A model generated the notes under the pieces. It was not told the DNA's origin, made no database searches, and saw only the letters and a program-made list of their open reading frames with translations. 64,000 bases of DNA from Crotalaria pallida (Eukaryota; Streptophyta; Magnoliopsida; Fabales; Fabaceae). Of the stretch, positions 44,486 to 55,744 are shown piece by piece. The position numbers and the translations under genes are program-made. The first letter of the stretch is position 1; every line of letters starts with the position of its first letter. Where the stretch lies: the NCBI GenBank assembly GCA_037953625.1, contig CM075652.1, positions 52,011,501 through 52,075,500 on the forward strand. The letters run 5' to 3'.

Positions 44486-45910
44486 TTATTCTACTTCAGT
44501 GTTGAACAGACACATATAGCCTGAAGGTTTTGGGTCTCTATAGATAACTATCTTTTTATCACAATCAATGATCACTTGGTTTCGACTTAACCAGTTCATT
44601 CCCAAGATCACATCCAATTGCGATAAGGGTAAGCAGATCAAATCTACCCTAGAGATTTGTCCTAACACTTCTATATAACAGTTAAGACATGCCTTAGAAA
44701 CAACTACAGGAGCAATAGTAGGGGTTTCTACTTTAAGAGTCTAAGGCAATTCAGATATGGGCAAACTCAAACGATTTACACATTCATAAGAAACAAATGA
44801 ATGCGTTGCGCCAGAATCAAACAACACATTGCAAGGCTGACCATTCAGCAAGTAATTACCTTGCACAAGATCAGAGGATTGACTTGCTTCTACGCCACTA
44901 AGCGTGAAAACCCTGCCTTGAACCACAGACTTCTCGGCTATCCCCTTCGGATTGGTCTTGGTCGGTTCCTTGCAGTCCTTCGCAAAATGTCCTGGCTTTC
45001 CACAATTAAAGCAGCAACTTGTCGCCCAACAGATACGACCATAATGACGACGCTTGCACTTGTCACAATATGGAGCCTCATTGCGGAAATTACCTCTATC
45101 ATTTCCTCCAACTTTTCCCTTGCCTTTTCTTCGGTGATCATATGGACCCTTTCCTCGATTGTTGAAACCTTTGCGTCTCTGAGGCCCATAGCTTTGACTA
45201 TCCTTCTTCTCCGATTCTTGCAACCCCTTTGCCTTCTTGTCGTCTTCATACATCCTACACATATCCGCCAGTGCAGGAAAACTTTGAATCCTTTGATAAC
45301 TGAAAATAGATTTCAGTTTAGGCCTTAAGCCACCTTCAAACTTGATACATTTACTTCTCTCATCTGGATTGTTTTGGTAATATGGAGAGTACTTCATCAA
45401 CTCCTCGAACTTAGCTGCGTATTCACCCATACTCATGTCTCCTTGCTTCAACTGCAAAAACTCAACTTCCTTCTTCCTTCTCAAATCTTCTGGGAAGTAT
45501 TTATTGAGAAACTTCTCCATAAACACACCCTAGTTAACATCCCTTCCTTCATAATGCAAGAGTTGCACTGTGTGATTCCACCAATTCTCAGCCTCGTCTT
45601 CTAACATATAAACTGCATATGCCACCTTCTGAGCTTCTGTGCAGTCTAATGTTCTGAAAATTTTATCCATAGTATGAATCCACTTATTAGCCTCCTCAGG
45701 CTTAAATTCTCCTTCGAACTTAGGTGGATTACAACTTCTAATATCCGCCAAATTCTTAGCCTCGGCATTACTAACATTACATTGATGAGGTGGGTTAACT
45801 GGTTGCGGTGGTTGCTGAGATTGTTGTTGTTGCTGTTGCTGCATAGACTCCAACACGGCGGTGATTCTCTCTAACATCACGTTAGTATGATTTTGGTTTC
45901 TAGTTGTCAT
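44486..45910 (-). pseudogene. gag and protease, family A
   Basis: The start MTTRNQNHTNVMLERI at 45,910 is followed by a poly-Gln tract. An in-frame TAG after GRDVN (45,532-45,530) precedes the second part (45,526-44,741) with capsid, basic region, CCHC knuckle CFNCGKPGHFAKDC and protease active site DSGATHSFVS (intact Asp-Ser-Gly). A stop at 44,740 and the frame 44,668-44,486 give the protease end (DVILGMNWLSR). Conceptually one polyprotein broken by two or three nonsense changes. Confidence 0.92.
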
Positions 45911-46140
45911 AATAGACCTCCACTATGGGCTTATGGTCACATATGATGGACTAAAGAAACATTCATCACACCACCTATACTAAGGCCATAACAATAGCTT
46001 CAAACAATGCATTCAATTTGTATCTATTGCTCAATTAGAGTAAGATACTAACATTCAAAAACAATAGATATACCCTGTGGATACCTGCTTGATGTTGATG
46101 ACCATCTTTCTGGAACTACTTCAACTACTATAGGATCTGA

Positions 46141-46157
46141 CTTTTGCTCTGATACCA
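46141..46157 (-). other. Primer binding site, minus-strand family-A element
   Basis: TGGTATCAGAGCAAAAG on the minus strand, five bases after the LTR end, identical to the site at 32,184; initiator tRNA-Met type. Confidence 0.88.
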
Positions 46158-46162
46158 CTCAG

Positions 46163-49100
46163 TGTGACACCCTCAAAATAATACTAGTAATTAGAGTAAT
46201 AAAATTAACAATTACTCGAATAGATATGGACTTGTTTAAAGATAGAAAATATAAGGTTAAATTTTTTTTTATTTTCTAAAAGAAGCGGGTGGACAAACAA
46301 AAAAATATGTGATCTTTGGAGATTAGATGTCGTATCACTTAAGATATTAAATTCGGCGATTTCTTTAACAAGGAAATCTTTTAATAATTTGGATAGCATC
46401 TACTTTTTAATAAAGAATTTACGTATTGAAAACTTAAGTGATGTCATCCATCATTTCACTTTGCGGAACTGATACCATTTTAAAACATCGTAGCCGAACT
46501 CTTTGAAAACCATTATCAGAGTAAGGGGAAATAATAGGACTATGTAACACATTGTGATATAAACATAGGTTTTATATATAACGAAAGTCATGAAATACAT
46601 AGTCCAAGAGTAAAAGTCTCCAATCCCAGTACAAGTCCATACAACTATATACATCATCAAAATAGATCATCGCTCCAGAGTTCTCAAAAGGTATATATAC
46701 AATATCAAAATATCAAAATAAAGACTCTGAAGCTGATCATAAAACATAATAAGCAGTAGTAGTTTTAGTAGTAGTAGAAGTCTCCCAGAAATAGCAATAG
46801 ACATCATCAACCATCAGCAGCAGCATCTCCTCCGCAGCAGCAGTCACACCGGATCCCTGATCCACATCATCTACCCTATGCATATACCTAAGGATCATCG
46901 TCCCTCCACTGACTCCCGGTAGAATGTATGACAGGCTCGCCTCCGCTCTTGTCCTCGACGGGATCCTCCTCAATCTCATCCGAGGGAGTAGGTACCCTGC
47001 CAGGCTGCCACTGGGTACATGGTCTGGTAAAGCCGTGACCCTAATAGGACTCCTCGGAACAGATAGGGGAGTCTCCTCTCGAACGAATCTAGAAGTAAAA
47101 GGGTGTGAGCGGGAAGGTCGAAATCGAAAACTGTGATACGAGCGAGCTGGTCGTGTGGGAGGTGGTCCATGGTAAGTATAAAAGGGAGGTACATGCATAG
47201 TGTATATGATGGGAATCCTAAACCTACGAGGACGGAACTGAATCAGTTGGTTAGGGTGATAGAAGGTAATCTCTACCTCACCCACATACACCGTTCGGTG
47301 ATCCTCGTAGATCCATATGCCACAAGGAAGTGGCCGGATCTCGATGCAAGCGATGTAACGTGACATCACCTACAAGGGCACAGGGATAAGAAATTCTACA
47401 CAAATAATAAATAGAGCATAAATAAATGCACAATATAAATATGAATGTATCCAACAAATAATCAACAACCACAGTTAGCACTTAGCAAATATTTGATGCA
47501 AGTAGAATGCTCCTACTTATTTTCATTTATCAACTTTAGATTAGATGAGTGGCATGATGTATGTGTCTAGCTCTCAGTCCTAACTCCATCAATCTATGAC
47601 ACTCTCTGACGTCCATCCTTTACTTCATATCAGCACTCAACAGTGCATTGTACTCCTAGGTGTACAACATTCGTAAATTCACCCTAGAATGTACATGACA
47701 AGCTTGGAAATGGTACATAACGTGCTCCTTGAGCAATGTCCCGTCGTCATAACGGAATAATCATATCAACAACATATTACTCTCACTGGCCACATCGTCC
47801 ACCATAATGTGTCATCAAGCAAGCCGTCAATTGGCACTCCTAGAGGCCCTCCTCATGTTATCATAACATGAAAAACGATTTAACACCCAAACTCCAGGAT
47901 GAATGCAATTTCTTAACTGAAAAGAATTGATTGGTATATCTTAATTAATAATATCTCACATTATTAATCCAATAATTTCATACCATCATCAATCAATTAC
48001 TTTTAAAACCCAAATCACTTGGATTATTATCACTTAGATATTAACATAATGATTCAGAATTAAAAATGGCATTGTTTAGTTTTCTGGTCAAAAAGACTCG
48101 AGTCTTCTTCATAATACTCGAGTAGTTCTTCAGTCTTTCCAGTTTACTCGAGTAGTTCTCAAGTTACTCGAGTCGTTCATGCTTTTTCAGAAAAGTCAAG
48201 TTTCAGATTTGCTAAAAATACTCGAGTAGTTCATGAAAAACTCGAGTCGTTCATCAACCCAGAAGACTCGAGTCGTTCATGCATTACTCGAGTGGTTCAT
48301 CAGAAAATACTCTTGCTGCAACAGTCAATACTCGAGTCCTGGACCTGGTACTCGAGTGTTGGTGCATACAGACGCACTGGTGCGTCACGAAATATTCGAG
48401 TCTCGAGCCAAGTACTCGAGTCTTGACATATAGTACAGACTGAAAATTTGGTTTTAACATACCACTTTCAAATCTAATCATTTCTAATCAAATCCAATGA
48501 TCAACAGAGTTCATATATCATATATTAAACATGTTCAAATACTTAGAACACATTAAATTACAGAAATTGCAAAGATTCAGAGGATTATGCATAAACTTGG
48601 AAAATTCACAACTCAACATGTCAAATTGCAAAATACTAAATAAACTTGTGATTTTAACTTCAAAGTAGCTTGCATGCATCATATGAAACTTGCTCAAAAC
48701 AACTTTAGAGCACAGGTTGGTCTCCAAACCAATTTCCCTATTCGAACTAAGCCCTTAGAGCCTCTTGGTGGCTCTCTAATCAAATTCATGTAATTTAAAC
48801 TCTATCTAGTGAATAGAAAGCTTTCCCCCTTACCTCTCAGACGTGACTCAACAAAGAAATTGCAAAGAAGAACTCCACAACACCAAAAACCACTTCAACC
48901 ATCAACATGCAGGACAGTGTGAGCAGAGGTCCAAAATCAGAATTTTTGAATGGTGAATCATGCAAGAGAATTAGGGGTTTTGGTCAGAATACATTTTATG
49001 CAACATAAAATAAGATTTAAAACAAATTTGGAGTGGATTGGACACAAGAGCTTACCAAAATTGAAGATCAAAGTAAGCTCCAGAAATTGATTGACAGCAA

Positions 49101-49750
49101 ACAAGCTCCAACTTTCGAGCTTCAAATCTTCCAACACACAAACTCTTAGCTCACAATTTTGGTGTTTATACAAAGCTCGTGATGTGAGCTTTGTATTGGT
49201 GTATGATTTGTGACTCAACACTAAACAGAGAGGGAGAATCGAAGGATCAAGCTTAGGAACCCTAACACATGCAACTTCTTCACAAATTCGCCAAAATGGT
49301 TGATTCCCAACAACAATCGAGTTTAAATACATGAATTAGATGGCCATGCACAGCGACACGAAGGCTGTGGACGTGTTATGGTGGTGTTTTCGTGTCACAC
49401 GACGGGAATCGTTGGTGGTGACTCACCAAAACGCACTAACTCGTGCAACTCTGACCAGAATACTCGAGTCTTTTCAGCAGTACTCGAGTATTTTGGTCAG
49501 TTTTTGAAAAATATTTATTTTATTTTCTTTCCCTCCCAAAATCTTTCCTAAATTACTTCTAGGTCCCAAAACAGGGACTAATGTGCAAAACACTAATTTT
49601 CACATAAATACAATTATCAAATCACATTCACACATTTACTAACAACATATACATAGATTTTAATCGAAGATTAAAATAGAAATAATTAATTATAAAAAAT
49701 TTTATAATTAACCTTTCATTAATCAGGGATTAAAATTTTGGGGTGTTACA
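46163..49750 (-). repeat. 5' LTR of minus-strand family-A chromovirus (3,588 bp)
   Basis: Plus-strand edges TGTGACACCCTC and GGGGTGTTACA. Collinear with 28,579-32,178 along its whole length. ACTCGAGT clusters lie at 48,090-48,430 and 49,455-49,490. The LTR-embedded frame lies at 46,9xx-47,369. Confidence 0.9.
46737..47369 (-). pseudogene. LTR-embedded reading frame, family A (frameshifted 3' end)
   Basis: Starts MMSRYIACIEIRPLPCGIWI directly after a GCCCTTGTAG|GTG acceptor-like site and matches the 30,972 frame through DHVPSG. An 8-base insertion there (repeated CAGCCTGG-like sequence) shifts it, so the acidic tail is read in another frame and the open frame runs on to 46,737 by chance. Substitutions relative to the other copies are few in the N-terminal 110 residues. 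Confidence 0.5.
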
Positions 49751-51830
49751 ATTTTCGTTGGGGAGACAAATGCTTGTCCTATCCCGGTGGTTGTTAATCT
49801 CTCTATCCTTAACTGAACTTTCCATTTTGTAGTGTCCAAGGGATTTATCACATCCAACTATGATAAGAGTGTTTTGATCACAGAAATTTAAGCCAAGGCT
49901 TTCTTAGGTTCTCAGATAGTCACACGATTTAATCAACGCAATCGAAAAATTTGACTACGTTAATTCAGATCGGAAAAAGATCACTCTGATTACCCTTAAC
50001 CAGTTCTATCTCACGCCCAATAGACTGAACCCCCCTCCGGGCTTGATTCGCTTGCTTATCACTCCTACCTGCCTTTATCCTTTGAATAATAGTTCCGGCA
50101 AATGAAACTTCAGTTTCTTGCAGTTGGAACACACTATCCCCTTGGGTACACCGTGTCTTGATCCAGAGTTAAGTACCTCACACTTTCCACATTAAGGTGG
50201 ACAAATGATTCCTTTCCATCAATTTTTCAGTTATTTTCATGCGGTTGAGGTTTCCTTAACTCCTTATGCATGAAATTCTGGTCATTCTCCCATAATTAGA
50301 TCACCTATCCACTTTTCCTCTTCTCCTAGTTGAGTACTTCCTTGTCCATATCCTTCTTAATTATACCAGGTTCAAACACTTGTCTTATAAACTTCCTATG
50401 CCTTTCCATCATCCTTATGAATTCTACATATGCTTACCAATATCGAGAAATTCCTTATTCCTTAATAGTTGATTGCTGACTTGAGGTTCGGTCATAATCC
50501 ATTATGGACTTCGCGTATTCGGACCTTTCTTCAGGTTTGTTATGAAACATACTTCCTCAATCTTCCGAACTTAACAATGCCTTCTCCGAGGTTCACACTT
50601 CCTTGTTTTATTTCCAACAATTCAACCTCTTTCTTTGAGCAACTCTCAGGTGATGTGTCAATCCTCTGCTTCCAACATCCGCCTTATATGGTTCCACCAT
50701 GTCTTCGCTTCATCGATAGCATGTAAAACCTTTTTGTTCATCCCTCCTTGTGCACTTAATTCCAAAGTTACCCTCCAAATTCTGGATCATTCGGAACACA
50801 AACTCATGTCTTGAGACGAAGAATTTCCATTCGTTCCCTCATGGAAGTTGGGTTTCTCCCTTTCCAAAAGTCAATCTCTTATTTTCCTTCACTCTTCAGC
50901 TCTTTGTTGTAATTCACGGGTTCGAATCAGGAATTCTCTTGTGATTTGCAACCTTCCCCTTCTTAATTCTCGTCGGTTTACTTGCATCATCCAGCTCAAA
51001 TCCGCTAGACTTCTTACTTAATTAAAACAACTTCTTTAATCCCCATAGAGTTTGCATGAATAGCCTTTTTCCATCATCCAACCCAAATTTCTAAATTCCT
51101 CACTTAGAACAACTTCTTTAGTTACCTCAGAGCTCACATGAATTGCTCTTCGACTCAATGCTTGCCATTCCCTTTCACCTTACCAAGTTGGTGATGGAGC
51201 CCAAAATCATCATCCTTCAAACTCCATAAATTGGCGTTGTTTCTAGCTCAACTCCTTCTTATCGACAATTACTTAAAATCTTTATGGTCACTAAACTCCA
51301 GAAATATAGTTCCATAAAGATGATGCCTCCAGATCTTTGGAGTGAACATACTCATTGTAAGCTCCAAGTCATGCGTCAAATAACTCACCTTGTGTGTATT
51401 TAGTCACTTGATGCATACACACCCGCTTTTCTTTCTTGTGTCTACACTCTTCTAAGACCCTGCCTCGATGCATGACAGTATTCTTCAATACCTTTACATG
51501 AATCGGGCAAGAATAACACAAGAGAAAATGTTAGCCTTCCCTTTAATTACTGCAAATTCTCATTGCACTTCATACTCCATATGAAAGGCTAATCCTTCCG
51601 GGTTATCTTGGTTAAAGATATTTGACTTTAGAATGCCCACCTGTGAACCTACAATTGTACCCAATCAGTCCTGATAGACTTTGAACTTTACGACTAACTT
51701 AGGTTGCTTTCCCTTTCAAAATTGCATCACCCTATGATGAATCCACAACTACTTCTTCTTTAGAGATCACGTGTCCCAAACTTAACTTCTTCAACCACAA
51801 CTTGTACTTAGAGGGCTTAACATGATCTCA
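49751..51830 (-). mobile_element. Rearranged, decayed gag/pol derivative (copy 2)
   Basis: On the minus strand from about 51,830: RT connection, RNase H (about 51,620-51,240), integrase N-terminus (about 50,990-50,750), then gag capsid (about 50,740-50,400: 'acatggtggaaccatat' versus gag 'aactggtggaaccatac'), then non-coding sequence matching 34,830-35,160. Roughly 70-75% like copy 1. The family-A LTR starts exactly at 49,750 within it. Short frames such as 50,469-50,726 are not genes. Confidence 0.62.
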
Positions 51831-52454
51831 ACATATCTCGCAGGCTCTTAAAGACTCTTAGACTTGTTTTATGACTTAGTTAAGTATTATTGCTAGCATG
51901 ATGATAGAGATAGATGTAGAGTCTAGTGTGGTGAGTATTTAGGATTTCTTTTAAGTTTGCTTAAGCTATTTGTGAAGCATAGTGAGTTTTTGAACTTTCT
52001 TTTAAATTTTGTTTAAGTTATTCAATAATTATCAACCAAACCCGAAATCTTGTGAATAAAGAGTGGGTCATATTTAGAAGTGGATGAATGACAGGACTTA
52101 GGGAATGAAATACCCCAACGGGCTAGGGCACTAAGTTTCTACCCCACCGGGAGAAAGTGATCTTTAGTCTCGGACCAAGCAAGCTAATTCTAAACGTGAC
52201 AACACAATCAAGACTTCAATATTTTTGAAACTAAAGAATCACCTAAACCAAACTTAAGCGAAATGAGAATGGTCATATCACTGATATGGTGTATGGTTGA
52301 GCCTGATCACCTCGAGTGTACATCTATTGGGAGATATAATCATCATGTCCTTAAGTATCGGTGAGTATTTTGGGAATTTAGGGATGTCCCAAATCTAGGA
52401 GATGTTAGGGTCATTAGTATAGGAGCAACCCTGTATGTTCTGGATAATTTTGAG

Positions 52455-52475
52455 TCAGAGTGGCGCAGCGGAAGC
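52455..52475 (+). other. Fragment identical to the 5' end of initiator tRNA-Met
   Basis: TCAGAGTGGCGCAGCGGAAG is followed by C; it includes the tRNA A box (GTGGCGCAGCGG). The rest of a tRNA (anticodon loop, B box) does not follow, so this is not a tRNA gene. From memory of the conserved plant tRNA; a tRNA search should confirm. Confidence 0.5.
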
Positions 52476-54909
52476 ATAGAAGGTGTTGCTTAGTCCTAGG
52501 AAAAGGAGTCATAGATAGTTCGTAGTGTTTTGCTAGGTCTATGGTATTAGCGTAGTGTTTGTGAAACCTTAGGATAGATAGAAATGAAAAATGTGCATAA
52601 TTGTGTATGTTTGATATTAAATGTACTTGATGCTAACTAAGTTTATAGAAAAGCCTAAATGATAACTGTGAAGTTTGGTGATACTTGCAATTCTTTGGGA
52701 TGTGAAATGAATTTTGTTTTGGCGCAAAACTATTTCTGAAAACTCTGTTATTGCATAGTGTTAATATCATAAGTCACTTGATTTTTTATAAGCATAACAG
52801 TATTTAAAATGAATTTCAATGTCATGAACCGAACCAGAATCATTCCAAATTGGTTGTTAAGTCGCACTACAAAATTTTTAGAAGGTAACAAGGAAAACAA
52901 GGATTCCTAAGTAATCGAGCGATGAATTAACTCATTTCTTTAATCAAGCCACACGCCGATTAAATAGGAACCTATTACATGCGACACCGCCCAGTTAGGA
53001 ATGAAACTCAACTTTCAAACTTGAAATAAAAGGGAATGTAATTGACCCAATTTTCGGACATGTACCAAGGTAAATTTTCTAACCAAAAATATATTCCCTC
53101 TTTCTCTGAGTTTGACAATCTTGAGTAATTTTACAACCCTTCATCTAAGTTCTCACGAAGCTAGATGGAGGTATCTTCTTTTGAAAAGATAAGGTTTGAG
53201 TTGCAAGGCCTGCTTCCAGAATTTTATACAATTTATTTATCAGGAATATATGAAAGTTTTAAAAAATATAAAGTAATTTGCATGATTGTATTTATGTCAT
53301 GTGGTAGAACCTAGTATTTTTCATTGTAGAAGGTGTTGGTGAATGATGATTGCACCCTTCCATTGACTTTAGGTCTTTGATATGTTGCTACTGTTTATGT
53401 TTGTATATGTGCTGGGAACTATGAGCTTGATTGGAGGTAGTTTGATGTTTCTAGTAATTCAAGTTGATTTAAGAGATGGTTGGTGGTTTGGTGTTAGTAT
53501 CAGGAGGCCTAGGTATTAGGATTTTGTCCTACTTCCATTACCATGCATTTCCGGCACTATTTTATTTATGTCATGTTGATATTTTCCGTAAATTTTTATG
53601 GTTTTCATGGGTTGTTTCATATTTCGTTTTATGGAAATTAATTACTAAGAAAACGATTTCGAGAGATCGGGGTTTTTAAGAAAAAAAACCGAGTGTCAAG
53701 TTCGGGATGCTCAGAATTATTTGGAATTGTTTTTATGTAAACTTCCTAAGGTTGAGTTAATGTTTTATGTTCAATATCAAGCTGCCTGGAGCAAGTTAGT
53801 ATTTTAAATAAATACGTTTTTCTTTATAATCAGACCTGACAGTTCCAGTGTCTCTGATACTGCGTATGCAAGATAAAACTCGAGTCTAACGTGCTCCGAT
53901 CGGTTTGACAATTTTAACCAACCTTTGGCTAAGTATACTTGATGTCCCTTTAAATTTTGAGGCCATTTGGAGTTTGCTTACTATTTTTTTAAATAAATCT
54001 GATTTAGGTTCAGCCCAGACAATTACAATTCTATGACAAAGTGATCGTAGGGTTAAAACTGAACCTAATGAACTCTGATTGACCTGAAAATTTATCATGA
54101 TGCTCTTTTATATGTAGGGACACTACTTATAAATTTTCACAATATCATGGAATTGAATTGATGAAAATGCGTTTTTTTGCAAATCATGGAAATCCTATCT
54201 CCTGAATCCCTTTTGAACCAATTCTCGAATGTGTCATAATTGCTATGAATGTGTGTGTAGATGTAAGATTTAACCCTAAGTTAGGCAAGGTAGACAAGGA
54301 CTACATTAGGAGGAAGTAGGGATTAAGCCAAGTTGATGTTTGTAAGTATATGCTGATGTGAAATTTTATGTGTATATTTGAATCTTGTATGATTGATGTA
54401 ATATATGAATATTTGATTGATGTATGTGCTTGATTAGGCCTAGGAGTAGTGAATAAGTTGTATGTTTTGGGTTAGACTATAATCAAACCCTTGAGGGCAT
54501 TGTCGTTAAGAGTGTAGTAGTATCCTCCTCAAACCTTTGATGTAAAATTCCTGAGGGAACCCAGTTGATCCTAGAAACCATTCCCAACTTCCTTGGGAAG
54601 TTAAACCTGATTTTTGGAGAATCCAAGACCCATTAGGAGTCTTATTAGTGAGACTCTTGAAATGTTTAGCCGCGAGAAGAGTAAACCTTAGAAAACCTCA
54701 TAGAGTCTCCACGTCGAGACTAACCAAGTTGAATCCATACTCTTCATAGAGTGCAAGAACTTAGTGGCTTTCTAATGCAAAGTGATATGTCAATTCCAAG
54801 TGGCGGAGGGTAACCAAAAAGAAGTGTGTGTCGTAGCCGAAAGACCTTGCATTTGGTATGGTTCTTCATTGAAGGAATTGAACAGAATTTCGGGGACGAA
54901 ATTCCAATA

Positions 54910-54922
54910 AGTGGAGGAGAAT
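54910..54922 (+). other. Polypurine tract, family G
   Basis: AGTGGAGGAGAAT immediately precedes TGTAATATCCCG. Confidence 0.75.
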
Positions 54923-55639
54923 TGTAATATCCCGCTATTTCTAATATCTTTAGCAAAATAATTAAATGATTTAATATCATGTTTTCAATATTTGAGTGTC
55001 GTAATAAAAATTTTGATTTCATCATTATAATTGAAATATGTTTTCTAGTCAAAATAAGTATAAATTTTTTATAATACGTTTTTCAAAAATAAAATAGTAC
55101 TTTCATTTAGTTTAATTAACATTTTGACAGGGAGCTCAAGTGGCAAGCCTTAGAGACATTTTTATAAATAGTTTCTTTAGAAAAATATGTATAACTTAAT
55201 ATTTTGAGCGTCCCTGTAAATTTTCATAATGTTCGGAGGCTGTTTTATTTTTAGCTTCTGCAATGGTTTAATATATTACCGGTAAAAGTTATATATAATG
55301 ATCTTCTATTTCAAATTTATAAATATTATATTTTATCAAGTTTAATATCAGGATTGAGAAAATATATTTACTTTTGAATTTTGATAATTTTTCATACGCA
55401 ATAGCTATTCGGAGGGACCGGTAACTTTATTATTTTTTTAATTAGTTTTGAGTAATTAAAAATACAATATTATTGTACTTAAATATATTTTATTTTTAGG
55501 ATCATCAAACTTTTGGTTATAATCCAAAATACCTATATACATTAAGCCACAAATAAGAACGAAACAAAAATATATAATATATTAATCCTAATATACTACT
55601 CACCCCGACAATTAACATGCAAACCAAAATGAACAAATT
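54923..55639 (+). mobile_element. LTR start, family G, cut by LINE
   Basis: TGTAATATCCCGC begins an AT-rich LTR of chromovirus type. No genes. It is interrupted by the LINE; the exact boundary near 55,640 is estimated. Confidence 0.65.
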
Positions 55640-55744
55640 TCAGGGTTTGACTTGGGTTTGACTTCTCTCTGCTAGGGTTTTTTCTCTTCTTGTGATTCCC
55701 TGCCTTGCCTCGCGGTCGATCTCTGATCGCCGCTGCTTGCCATC

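Larger units (their letters stand above)
41549..49750 (-). mobile_element. Family-A Ty3/gypsy chromovirus (Tekay-type), 3' LTR missing
   Basis: Read on the minus strand: LTR (49,750-46,163), PBS for initiator tRNA-Met, gag, protease, RT, RNase H, integrase and chromodomain. The very long LTR and a C-terminal chromodomain place it in the chromovirus branch, probably Tekay/Del. The polypurine tract region is degenerate and the 3' LTR is absent; the sequence breaks at the inverted-repeat/Tat junction. Stops or frameshifts occur between most domains, so the copy is inactive. Confidence 0.9.
51831..54922 (+). mobile_element. Decayed Ty3/gypsy sequence ending in a polypurine tract
   Basis: No open frame with a recognisable domain. 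The last 40 bases read 'aatttcggggacgaaattccaataagtggaggagaat' directly before an LTR start at 54,923, the usual 3' end of chromovirus interiors. T-rich phrases at 53,700-54,300 resemble the middle of solo LTR B in style only. Contains the tRNA-like string at 52,455. Confidence 0.5.

Noticed and set aside
52455..52475. Initiator tRNA-Met gene
   Set aside because: Only the first ~21 bases match; anticodon arm, T arm and 3' half are absent.
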